Positions 1-9,412 of a stretch of DNA of 64,000 nucleotides are shown here, piece by piece. The first letter of the stretch is position 1. Every line of letters begins with the position of its first letter. The stretch is from NCBI GenBank assembly GCA_017654935.2, contig CM065713.1, forward strand, positions 17,109,945 through 17,173,944. The letters run 5' to 3'. The notes under the pieces are model-generated. The model did not search any database. It was not told the DNA's origin and worked only from the letters and a program-made list of their open reading frames with translations. A program made the translations under genes and the position numbers. The stretch is from Phymorhynchus buccinoides (Eukaryota > Mollusca > Gastropoda > Neogastropoda > Raphitomidae).

Positions 1-524
1 GAAAGGACGAAAAGGCACGCCCCCCCCCCTAATCAAATTTTCGCATTAAACATTTTCACTGAGAAGCAACAATTTGCCATTCCTGAGAAAGGGATAGCCT
101 ATGGTTATTTTCCTACAACCGAAAGAAGTAGACATTGAGATTGAGGGTGGTAAACATGCGGGGAGGGTGTGTGTCTACAGTACAGCTTTGCCGATTAATG
201 ATAAAGCATGCACGCGGACACTGTCCAAAATGCATTTTATTTCGTAACAGCACGTGCATGATAAACATGGGACATGATCATTATGCAACGTGCACACGCA
301 AACACATGCATACGTGCATGTATGCATGCGCGCACACACCCCGAACCGCATTCAGAGAGAGAGAGGGGGGAGGGGCACGAGTCGGCGCGCGCATAAAAGT
401 ATTCAGCCTTCACGCATGTCAAACTGCATTTATGTACATACACACATAGACATAAACACATACTCACACACGCGCGCGCACAAGCACGCATCCCACACAC
501 ACACACACATATACACACGACGGA

Positions 525-544
525 CCCCCCCCCCCCCCCCCCCC
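525..544. repeat. Poly-C tract (about 20 C)
   Basis: An uninterrupted C run directly follows a short (CA)n stretch (about 492-516) and precedes a CT-rich tail. It is simple sequence with no coding meaning and is prone to length error. Confidence 0.95.
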
Positions 545-631
545 TCTCCCTCTCTCTGTGTGGAAGAACACTACGTGCCGTGGTAGGCTCACAATCCCCT
601 AGGTAGTTCAGATGGGTTTTATCGATCCAGT

Positions 632-725
632 CTGGACTTTCCTGCCAGCATAATTTATTTTCTTTGTGGGAACAGAGAGAGAGAGAGAGAGAGAGTGGAC
701 ACTTTCCTACCAGCATAATTATTTT

Positions 726-810
<85 letters not shown>

Positions 811-838
811 GATTTCCCCGCCAGCATAATTTTATTTC
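632..838. repeat. Three imperfect copies of a 30 bp unit separated by (GA)n
   Basis: A sequence of the form ttcctrccagcataatt occurs at about 638-660, 704-726 and 813-835. The copies are separated by pure GA runs at 673-694 and 729-803. The arrangement suggests a small tandem repeat whose microsatellite part expanded. Reading frames crossing it are artefacts of the dinucleotide repeat. Confidence 0.85.
729..803. repeat. (GA)n microsatellite
   Basis: An almost pure GA dinucleotide run of about 75 bp. It creates false Arg-Glu and Ser-Leu reading frames on the two strands. Confidence 0.97.
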
Positions 839-935
839 CTTCCGGGGAGGGGGGAGGGGGGAGAGAGAGAGAGGGGAGGATGTTAAAGACGGATACAGGG
901 TAAGGGTGGGTGGCATTCTCGAAAAAAGAAATGTG

Positions 936-1354
936 CCAAGTTCGCCTTTATGACCCTTCACCCACACAGTACACATCACATCAACAATGGTGGAGAGGAC
1001 ATTCTTTTTAGAGAATGATACTTTGTTTGTCTCCCTTTGGCTCTGATCCACGCATTGCTAGATGATTGGTATTGTAATCAACTTTGGTGGAGGGGAGTTA
1101 ATTAGAAAGAGAGTTTTCCCCCTTTGTTCAATTTCATTATCTCCTCTCTTGGCCTCACTATTTCATTCTTTGATTAACTAAAATTCCTTTCGAGGCTTAC
1201 CAGTTTGTTATGTGTTGTGTGTTGTTTATGTGTAACATATTCAAGGTTAGAAGGCTATGCCACTCTTGGATAGATGTTGATTTGTTTGTATGTCGTCCTC
1301 TCCACCATTGTTGATGCGTACTGTGTGGGTGAAGGGTCATAAGGGCGAACTTGG
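936..1354. repeat. Inverted repeat, arms about 60-65 bp
   Basis: The arm 936-1000 is nearly the reverse complement of 1295-1354. Both contain the gaagggtcataa / caccattgttgatg sequences in opposite orientation. The roughly 295 bp between them holds no gene that I recognise. This may be a MITE-like or foldback remnant; no target duplication was identified. Confidence 0.7.
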
Positions 1355-2030
1355 CGAACACTGTGGCTGTACCAACGATGAGGTTTAACCGAGGCGTGGT
1401 TACTGCTACACATACACCTATCTGTATTGTTAAAAAATCGGAACTTTACTGGTGTTGCACTGCCTCCGAGCATTGCTTCCAGTATTGTTCCCACCATCTT
1501 TGTATCTACAAATGTCCCATATGTGTCTGTTCCAGACCGAGAAGACGTAAAACACCATTTTGCATTCTTCTTCTTTGGCGAAGCTTATTGTGATTATAAA
1601 AAAATCGGGACTTTCCTGGAGTTGCACTGCCTCCGGGCAATGCCTCCATGATCGTTCCCACCATCTTTATATCTACTAATGTCCCATATGTGTCTGTTTT
1701 CAGACCGGAGGACGTTAAACGGATTTTCGTCAAGTTATTGTGATCTGGTTCACTGTGGTTTGATTCTATTTATGACTATTTTGATGTGCATGCTATAAAT
1801 GAAAAAAATCGGGACTTTCCTGGAGTTGCACTACCTCCAGGATCTTTCCCACCATCTTTATATCTACTAATGTCCCATATGTGTCTGTTTCAGACCGAAG
1901 GACGTTAAACGGATTTTCACGGCACAATCTTTTTCGAGAATGATGCTTTGTTTCCCTTTGGCTCTGATCCACGCATTGCTAGATGATTGGTATCGTAATC
2001 AACTTTGGTGGAGGGGGGGTAATTAGAAAT
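1011..2030. repeat. Long-spaced direct repeat, about 95 bp copies
   Basis: Segments 1011-1109 and 1936-2030 are near-identical direct copies (gagaatgatrctttgttt ... caactttggtggagg). They flank the block that contains the three 125 bp repeats listed separately. Direct repeats around a block could be ends of a composite insertion or a segmental duplication. Confidence 0.75.
1430..1925. repeat. Three dispersed tandem copies of a 125 bp unit
   Basis: Copies lie at about 1430-1555, 1598-1735 and 1800-1925. Each starts with an A-rich run followed by atcggractttmctgg. Each continues through ccaccatctttrtatctac and cccatatgtgtctgtt and ends in agaccgraggacgttaaac. Copies 2 and 3 are closest. No coding pattern persists across all three, so it is called a non-coding repeat. 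Confidence 0.8.
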
Positions 2031-2500
2031 GGGGAGAAGGGTTTATGTTTGCCTTTGAGAGCAAACATGATAGGATTCTATCCTCAAACAAACTTTTGCA
2101 AGTCAGTTATATTAAAATTTGGCCAAATTTGGCAATTTTCGTCCCCACTTCCGGTTGGCACTTCGAATTTATAACGAAATTATTGCAATGTTTTATTAGT
2201 AAATACTGAAAATATGAAGTATTCCGTTCAGCCGTTTTCGAGTTATTCAAGATAAAAGTTTGGCCATATTTGGCCAATCGGTTTAATACTGGAAATGGAG
2301 CATTAGCACAGAGTCCTTTAATTTACCTGCAAATTTCAGCAAAATCGGATGAAAAATAGAAAATTCCATAAATGGAAATAAGTGAAAATGACAACCGAAT
2401 TTACATAAATTTGAATAACTTCCAAACTACTTAACATATCTGAGAATATAAATGACCACTAGGACCAGTTAACACACACACAAAAACACTCAATTAGAGG
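2031..2500. other. AT-rich non-coding stretch
   Basis: No gene, RNA or repeat with clear boundaries is visible. The sequence is AT-rich, with several tttggcca-type words that look like decayed repeat sequence. Confidence 0.5.
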
Positions 2501-2539
2501 CTGGTTGATTTTGGTCCCTTTTATTTGAAATAACACAAA

Positions 2540-2566
2540 CGTTTCTGGCTATAAGCCCGTCTTCAG
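2540..2566 (-). ncRNA. Possible degenerate hammerhead core (Penelope-like end)
   Basis: On the minus strand this reads CTGAAGA, then CGGGC-TTATA-GCCAG, then AAACG. This is the order of a hammerhead CUGANGA box, stem II and GAAA box, with one mismatch in stem II. Terminal repeats of Penelope-like retroelements are known to carry minimal hammerheads with a gggc...gccc stem of this type. Stems I and III were not established and no Penelope coding sequence is visible nearby. It may be a decayed 3' remnant or chance. Confidence 0.35.
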
Positions 2567-2815
2567 TGTGACAGAGAAGGAAACAAAACAAAAGTGACAA
2601 CAAGCAGGTAGCAACATAGGAAAGGAAAACAGAGTAGAAATAACATAATAAGGAAAAAAAACCTGAGCACAATTCATATTAACCATGGAAAAAGGAGAGC
2701 CTAGTGAATTGTAGGGGTATACACATGGCAAAGCTGAGACACTGAGTATTGTGTTAACTCTGCATTTAAAACATCTACATCTGCACAAAAACTAAAAAAA
2801 TTGTAGAATATGATA

Positions 2816-2942
2816 AACACAAACACACAACCGCACACACGCACGGACGCACGCGCACACACACACAACACACACACACACACACACACACATAAATACA
2901 ACACACACACAAACACACACAACTAAACACACACACACACAC

Positions 2943-2979
<37 letters not shown>
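2816..2979. repeat. (CA)n compound microsatellite
   Basis: About 160 bp of interrupted CA dinucleotides with AAC and CG interruptions. A second CA-rich patch follows at about 3074-3130. The cysteine/valine-rich minus-strand reading frames here are artefacts. Confidence 0.95.
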
Positions 2980-2982
<3 letters not shown>

Positions 2983-3261
2983 GATATCTACATTTTGCTC
3001 GTGATTTGAACATCACATTGCATGGCATATGCATACTATTTATTAACAAATCTAAGTTAGAAAAGTAAAGTAACACAGACATACACACACACAGGTACAC
3101 CCACACCCACACATGTGCACATATACACACGGGTGTGCGGGCATATGTATTTAACATATCACAAAACGTATTTCCACATTGGGCCAACATAAGGACTACA
3201 AAAAACAAAAAAGTTAGTGTGGTGACGTCACTTCCGGTTTTGGCTATTCCGCGAGCCAAAT

Positions 3262-3312
3262 GATGCGCTCTCTCTCTCCTCTCTCTCTCGCTCCTCTCTC
3301 TTCTCACTCTCA
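3262..3312. repeat. (CT)n-rich microsatellite
   Basis: Imperfect CT repeat following a G/C-rich patch. Simple sequence only. Confidence 0.9.
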
Positions 3313-3545
3313 ACACAATCTATAATTAGGCTATTAGCTGTATTGTATGATTTCCCATAACCGTAGAAACTCACTTACAATAGGGCTCCAACGTTCAAGA
3401 GCTGCTCTCGTGTTGATAAGGCAGACGCGGCTGGTGCATCTCTGGGTCCCATCATCACCTTGCGGTGTGTTTCTTTTTCATTCATAATTTCAAACAATGG
3501 CTAAAAATATGGAGTAGAGTACTACTTCCAATAAGGTTAGAGTAT

Positions 3546-3705
3546 CTCCTCTCTCTCTCTATCTCTCTTCTCTATCTCTCTCTCTCTCTATCTTCTCTAG
3601 CTGTCGTCCTCTCTATGTCTCTCTCTCTCTCCCTTCTCTCTCTCTCATACTTACTCTCTTCTCTCGCTCCTCTCCTCTCGCCTCCTCCTCTCTCTCTCTC
3701 AACTA
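3546..3705. repeat. (CT)n imperfect microsatellite
   Basis: About 160 bp of CT with TCTA and CTCC interruptions. The Ser/Leu-rich plus-strand frame is an artefact. Confidence 0.92.
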
Positions 3706-3712
3706 CAAGACC

Positions 3713-5243
3713 CATTTTCTATATATTCTCTCTTTCTAAACCTATATTTCTATATGTTGTGACATAAGAATTAAACAAATGGTAATCAAAAATGCAGCGT
3801 CTAAAGTGCCGTCCTGCATCAAAGTGTTTTGATTGGTTTCATATATCACCTGCTTGGTTTCTTTATTCAGTTATAGACGGAAACGAAGGAGACAGAGCAC
3901 ACGTCATTACACACAAGTCTGATATACACACTACCACAAACTTTTATACACTATACAAACACTTAACACAATCACTTCAGTGTCATTGCGGTTTTCTTTT
4001 GTGAGCATTGTCTGAACCTGGTGTATAAAAAGCATAAACTCATGCATGATTTGTACTATTATACTTGGTCGATTTGACGGACTGGCTGCATCTGCCTAAA
4101 TATTACCCGGGTGCCACTATATCATCAATCATTGTACTTTTTCCCGCCTCCAAGTCTTCATCCCCATCACCTTCTTCCTGTATTAGTCTGGTAACATTGA
4201 TGATTTAATATATTACCTGCTTGTTCAAATATTGAGTGCTCGTGTTATGTTATTTCGGGATATTTTCTTTTCTAGAATGCTTTGTATTATTATATTTGTT
4301 ACGCACAGCTTCTCATTTGTTTGTATATATTGAATTTTTGCGATTTTAACATTTGTTTAGCCTACGGTGACTTGAGTGCAAAAAAGCAACATTGTATGAC
4401 TTATCCTATAACCTTGCTTTAAAACAAAAGTTCGTTCGTTCTCGTCTTCTGCTCCTTCAAATTTATGTGTTAATCCTTCCGAGGTGTTCCTTTCTTTCCA
4501 ACCGTCACATTCACACTCAGCCTTTCCTCTACCCCCCCTTCTCCTCTTCTCTCTCCTCCCTCATACATCATACTCCCAGAAAATAGCTCCGGCATTTTAT
4601 AAAAAAAAAACTCCGCCCCCTAAGTTTACTTATCACTCGTCTCTCTCATCGTTCCTTGATAACGTCTAACACCTTAAACTCATCCCCTTCCTTCTTCTCC
4701 CCCCCACTCCTCTCGACTCTCGAGCTCTCTAGCTCTCTATCTCTACACTCTTTCTCTTTCTTTCCTTTCCCTTTTCCCCCTTTCCACTTCCCGCCCATCC
4801 ACTTCCAGCTAGCAGTGTAGTTATCTCGGAGGCTGTCTTATTTCCCGGTGTCCTGTTTCTTTAAACAATATCATAAATAAGCTCCTCCCACTGTTTTCTT
4901 TCTTTGCCAAAAAAGGAAGCTACGCTCCGCCCACTTTGGGCTGCGGATGCTATCTTGCTATGCAAAGCTCGCATGAGACGAACTACTTTTCTTTTCTCTC
5001 TTCCTACGCCCAGTTTCAGTGGTCGTAGGGCCTAGTAGTCCGTCTCCTTTCTTCTTCCTCCTACGCCTACTGCTAACAAGATAATCCGCATCCTTAGTCT
5101 TCCGTGACAAGACTATTTTATTGATTCTTTCAGAATTTTGCAACAATCTAGGTAGCCAAATGCTAATAATTCGCCTCACAAAAGCTTTTAATAAGCAAAC
5201 TAGCATGATGTTCTTTCTCTCTTCCAGTGATCTTTTTCCCCTA
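3713..5243. other. Non-coding, pyrimidine-rich stretch
   Basis: No exon or RNA gene could be supported. Pyrimidine-rich patches occur at about 4480-4560 and 4690-4800. The stretch runs into a scaffold gap. Confidence 0.5.
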
Positions 5244-5743
5244 NNNNNNNNNNNNNNNNNNNNNNNNNNNNNNNNNNNNNNNNNNNNNNNNNNNNNNNNN
5301 NNNNNNNNNNNNNNNNNNNNNNNNNNNNNNNNNNNNNNNNNNNNNNNNNNNNNNNNNNNNNNNNNNNNNNNNNNNNNNNNNNNNNNNNNNNNNNNNNNNN
5401 NNNNNNNNNNNNNNNNNNNNNNNNNNNNNNNNNNNNNNNNNNNNNNNNNNNNNNNNNNNNNNNNNNNNNNNNNNNNNNNNNNNNNNNNNNNNNNNNNNNN
5501 NNNNNNNNNNNNNNNNNNNNNNNNNNNNNNNNNNNNNNNNNNNNNNNNNNNNNNNNNNNNNNNNNNNNNNNNNNNNNNNNNNNNNNNNNNNNNNNNNNNN
5601 NNNNNNNNNNNNNNNNNNNNNNNNNNNNNNNNNNNNNNNNNNNNNNNNNNNNNNNNNNNNNNNNNNNNNNNNNNNNNNNNNNNNNNNNNNNNNNNNNNNN
5701 NNNNNNNNNNNNNNNNNNNNNNNNNNNNNNNNNNNNNNNNNNN
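5244..5743. other. Assembly gap, 500 N
   Basis: Exactly 500 unknown bases, so probably a placeholder of arbitrary length. Translated frames crossing it have no meaning. Confidence 0.99.
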
Positions 5744-5764
5744 AAATAATTTTGTTTAGCATAG

Positions 5765-5840
5765 GGGTGACATGAAAACAGCTGTGTCTTTGTTTCAGAA
5801 AGCCATCGCAGTGATCGCAATTACCGATATATATCGGTAA
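5765..5840 (+). CDS. Exon-like copy of the TOMM70-type terminal TPR exon (possible alternative or relic exon)
   Basis: An AG at 5763-5764 is followed in the same phase as the exon at 33176 by a frame starting GDMKTAVSLFQKAIA, which closes at TAA 5838-5840. The downstream exon reads GDMKTAVDMFEKAIG. Most base differences over the first 24 bases (GGT/GGC, AAA/AAG, ACA/ACG, GCT/GCG) are at third codon positions, as expected if the peptide was once selected. Similarity stops after about 45 bases, and the region passes into sequence that looks repetitive. It could be an alternative last exon, a relic of exon duplication or a fragment of a retrocopy. The polypyrimidine tract is poor and an assembly gap lies immediately upstream. 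Confidence 0.45.
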
Positions 5841-6425
5841 AATACCGAAACAAAATTGGGCTACCGGTCCCAGGGACCGATAAATATCTGCCGGCACCTG
5901 TAAAATATTTCCGACCAAAAAACCCAAAGTGCTATCTGCTCACTAGCTACTAGTATCCCCATGACTCGTCTCATGATGCTGAAGATGCGCGCAAAGGGGG
6001 TGGGAGAGTTCAATGTCGGCGCTGCTTGTGATCATTTCCTTGACATGAAAGACCGCAAGAAGTAAATCTAGATTAAACAAGCAGGCACTTTTCTTGTTTT
6101 GCCCTTTTCAGAGGGAGAGAGAGTGTGTGTGTTGACATTTGGACATTTCAAATCTCATGTGTTTGACATGAAAGCTTACTATACCAAGAATTCATTGAGA
6201 GTTTGGCTTTTAAGAGAGAGAGAGAGAGGGTGATGGATTTATGGCCCATATCATGAGTTGACATTCATAATCTTATCAATTTGCTTGTCAATTAATTTAT
6301 AATTTAAAAAATAGTGAATGTAAGCTGTATCATGTATGACAGAAAGTTCTGTCTTCATTGTTGCTTTGTCTTTTTTCTCACTGGCTTTGTTTATTCCTTT
6401 TGTGAGAGTGCAATCTAGTCTAGTA
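5841..6425. other. Non-coding flank with short (GA)n tracts
   Basis: No gene seen. Short GA runs lie at about 6113-6124 and 6214-6228. The stretch ends at the TA dinucleotide (6424-6425) that flanks the pogo-type element. Confidence 0.5.
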
Positions 6426-6767
6426 CAGTCATACGACCTATTCAGCGACCACCTCCACTTTCCGACCTGATTTTCAGTGACCGATCGGTTTTACTATATG
6501 AGTGTCTTCTCATCAGCGACCACCTCCAATACCCGACTACCGACCTCTTGCCTTCCGATTTTTACGACCATGTCACAAAAATCGAACCCACAAAGATCGT
6601 GGAATACAACAGAAAACGAAGAAAGCCGGTCAGATTTGTCGCTGAACCTTCGCTCAACGAGCACAGTTGTGCAGTTTCCATCATTCTGCATAGTTAGTTA
6701 TCTCCCCTAGTGAAAAGTAGCTCAATGTGCATGCGTGTAGCAGACAGCTTCCTCTCTCACGATCACA

Positions 6768-6789
6768 ATGTCAGGGAAGAAAAGGAACA
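6768..6789 (+). pseudogene. 5' fragment of pogo/Tigger transposase, cut by the DIRS insertion
   Basis: ATG at 6768 opens a frame of seven complete codons (MSGKKRN) plus one base before the DIRS array begins. The basic start is usual for Tigger transposases. The frame resumes in phase at 31843 on the far side of the array, which supports the boundary and shows that no target bases were duplicated. About 340 bp of presumed 5' untranslated sequence precede it. Confidence 0.65.
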
Positions 6790-6808
6790 ATCTAATATAA
6801 TCATACTG

Positions 6809-6984
6809 TACCAACACTCAAAACAATAGCAAAACATACCAATTGGCTGGAAAAACCTTAAGCGTGAACGCTTAGTTACCAAATAACAAAGAGTAAGTCA
6901 CTCTAGTGACCGTGGGGTTATCCCCCCTTTCCCACTTCCGGTCACGCTTATCCACTTCCGGCCCCAACTCATTCTCTATTTACC
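6809..6984 (+). repeat. Left inverted terminal repeat of copy A
   Basis: Starts TACCAACACTCAAAAC and is nearly the exact reverse complement of 12883-13057. It contains two CACTTCCGG words (6933-6941 and 6953-6961), which match the ETS-factor consensus on the opposite strand. In DIRS elements the left repeat acts as promoter, so these are plausible but unproven promoter sites. Confidence 0.88.
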
Positions 6985-7337
6985 ATGCTTCAAGGCTGTT
7001 GATGATAAACCTTTCTCCCATTCTAATTCATTTTCAAGTGTTCTTGGTGGGTTTGTTCTGGTTCTGTAGTAGCTAGTCCTCGTTTTCTTTTTATTCTTCA
7101 TTACATAGTTTTGAAGTTTAGAAAATTATTTATGTTGTTTGGTCTAGCCAGTGCTCATACTGGTTAGTCGACCATTTTTTGGTTTTTTCTTGGCACTGCG
7201 GTTTTTCAAGTTTTAACTCTGCAGTCTTTCGATACAGGTAGTTGGCTTTGTTTAATTACTCAGTTGATTTGCTAGTTTTCTTTAGTGTTTGTTTAAACTT
7301 TGTGAAAGTTTTTTTCATTCAGTTTTTCTTTGTCGTC

Positions 7338-9412
7338 ATGGACGATAATTTTTGGGACCCTCCCTAGGGGGTCCCGTGGGTTCCTTCTTCGTAGGATTCG
7401 AAGTCTGTTCTTCTTGGTCGTGACAATTCGGGCGTTTCGTTTCGCCCAAGTCATCTTCTTCAAGATCGTCCAAGAGATCGGTTCGAAAATCGGCGATATC
7501 TACTCAAAAATTTTCGCACACAAAACATCCATCGGACGTTTTTTGGTCAAACCTGTTCTAGGAACTGCGTTTTCTTCTCCTAAGACAGAGCCCATGGCCT
7601 CTGTGTATACTCAGTCGAAGTCGGAACAAAATTCATCCGCACAATTTTCCGAAAAATTCGATGCATTTATCCGTCACCCGCAGAATGGCGGGCTCATTGT
7701 TTTCTGTACCAGCAATTACGTCTGTCACCTCCCCGGCTGGGGAGGGTTCTGTTATCTGTCCTTCTTCACAGATCTCCAGGTCCCCTCCGTCTGAACTTCT
7801 ACGGACGAGGACGTTTGTAGACGGTCTGTCTACCGGTCCGACCAGGAGGTCGATGCCGACCAGGAGGTCGTAGGCACCACGGACGGTGGTGCAAGTAGAC
7901 GGTCGGTCTGCTCGGTCAGGGCGAAGCATACTCTGCCGCATGGCTCCCATGCGGAGATATGTCATAGCCTAGGCAAGGGCGACAACCCCCACGGCGGGTT
8001 GTCGGCTGGCAGTGGCTCTACAGGTTGACACCCGGACCGGGTTGTTCGACCATGTCACGTTAGTCCAGCCAGCTCAAGGCCTTTAGAGAGGGTTGGTCGA
8101 CGGGATGGCTACGCTCCCGACCCTCTCTATGACCGCCGGGAGGGGTATTCCATCCGTGGGTATCCTCTCTTCGGGTTCTCAGCGTCCGCTGGCAGTGACC
8201 CATCTGTAGGGCCACACCCGGAGCGGGGTGTCCGCCACGTCACTTAAGCCCAGCCCGCTCTTCGCCTGAGGGTCGGTCGACAGTATGGCTACGCTCCCGA
8301 CCCTCTCCATGACAGCCTGGCAATCCGTAAGCCTGGAGGCCCGTACACACCTCTACAGATCCCCGAAATAAGGGGTGACGGTGTGGGCTCTCTCCCCCCC
8401 GCGTGGGTACGAAGTACCTGGCGGTTGGGCGGATGAGTTTTCCCGGTGACCGTACGGATGGTACGGCGCCGGTCGACGCGGATTACGGCTACAGGCTATG
8501 ACCAGCCCGTCTGGTCTGGTCTACAGTGCCCGGTGAAGGCGCGAGATCTGGTCGGTCTCGCCCTTCCCACCGGAGGGAACGCTCCCCGATTCGCTCTCCA
8601 CGCGTAGTCTACCGTGGCAGACGTTCTCGGGTCGACGCCTCACGTTCCCCCGGTCCCCGCGGTTGCCGGTACCCGGTCTCGCATCCCCATGTGGGGGATT
8701 TCTCCCCGGTAGAGGAGTACTCACGAATGGCCTACTCCGTTGCGGGGTCCCCCCCCCACGGAAGAAGGCCCCTCGAGCACGCTCTGTCTAGTCACAGTCT
8801 GCAGAGTCGCCCAGATGTAGTTCTCCTGTCTCTGCCCTTGGGCGCTGGGCGGACCTTCCTCTCCTCAACGCCCTGCTCCGTTGTCGAAATCGGACCTACA
8901 GAAGCTTTTCAAGCCAGTGTGTGTCTACGTCGTGACTAAGCCTACGTCGGTGCCACGGTCCTCTTCTTTTAGGGTGGTCGTCTCCTTCAAAGCACCCAAG
9001 GAGTCGTTTTCGATTCAAGTGCCCTGAGTCCACTCTTCATGCCCTTGACAAAGCGGAGATTTCTCTCCAGACGGGAAAGTTTCCCACGGAGCAACGATCA
9101 GACTCAGAACCTGACATGGAACAGGATGCTTCTACGCCCGTAGGCTCCTTCAGGGTTCCGCGTTTTGTGTCTCCTTTTTCTCTCGACGCTGCGATGCTCC
9201 CCCTTGAAGAGTCTTCGTTCCTCTCCAAGTCGGAAATGGCTAGCTCTTCTCAGAGCTCAGGACGTCTCCACCTCTCTGCTACGTCAGCTAAGACTCTACA
9301 GTGCAGCGTGTTTGCTTCCTTGCACTCCTCTCTGGCTCGTCTCCTCGGTCGTTCCCCGCCTCTCAAGCCGGGCGATTTTCAACTGTATGAGGAGATAGAC
9401 GAGGCTGTCTAG
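7338..9412 (+). pseudogene. Decayed gag-like region of copy A
   Basis: An ATG at 7338 meets a stop after nine codons. In a neighbouring frame the peptide around 7615-7700 (SQ..FSEKFDAFIRH) resembles the gag segment FYDAFFRHLDSSG of copy D. Further on are Arg/Ser-rich frames (8526-8939) and a short acidic/serine-rich frame (9116-9412), both in the style of DIRS gag. Many stops and frame changes separate them. It is called gag from position and weak similarity only; the exact limits are uncertain. Confidence 0.45.
8005..8311 (+). repeat. Two-copy tandem duplication inside copy A
   Basis: Segments 8005-8132 and 8188-8311 share gctggcagtg at the start and atggctacgctcccgaccct near the end, offset by about 183 bp. 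The copies are diverged in the middle, so the duplication is not recent. Confidence 0.75.

Noticed and set aside
237..827. Long minus-strand reading frame with Ser-Leu repeats
   Set aside because: It is created by the (GA)n microsatellite and CA-rich DNA; there is no domain or splice context.
5121..5927. Reading frames spanning the N gap
   Set aside because: They consist almost entirely of unknown residues.
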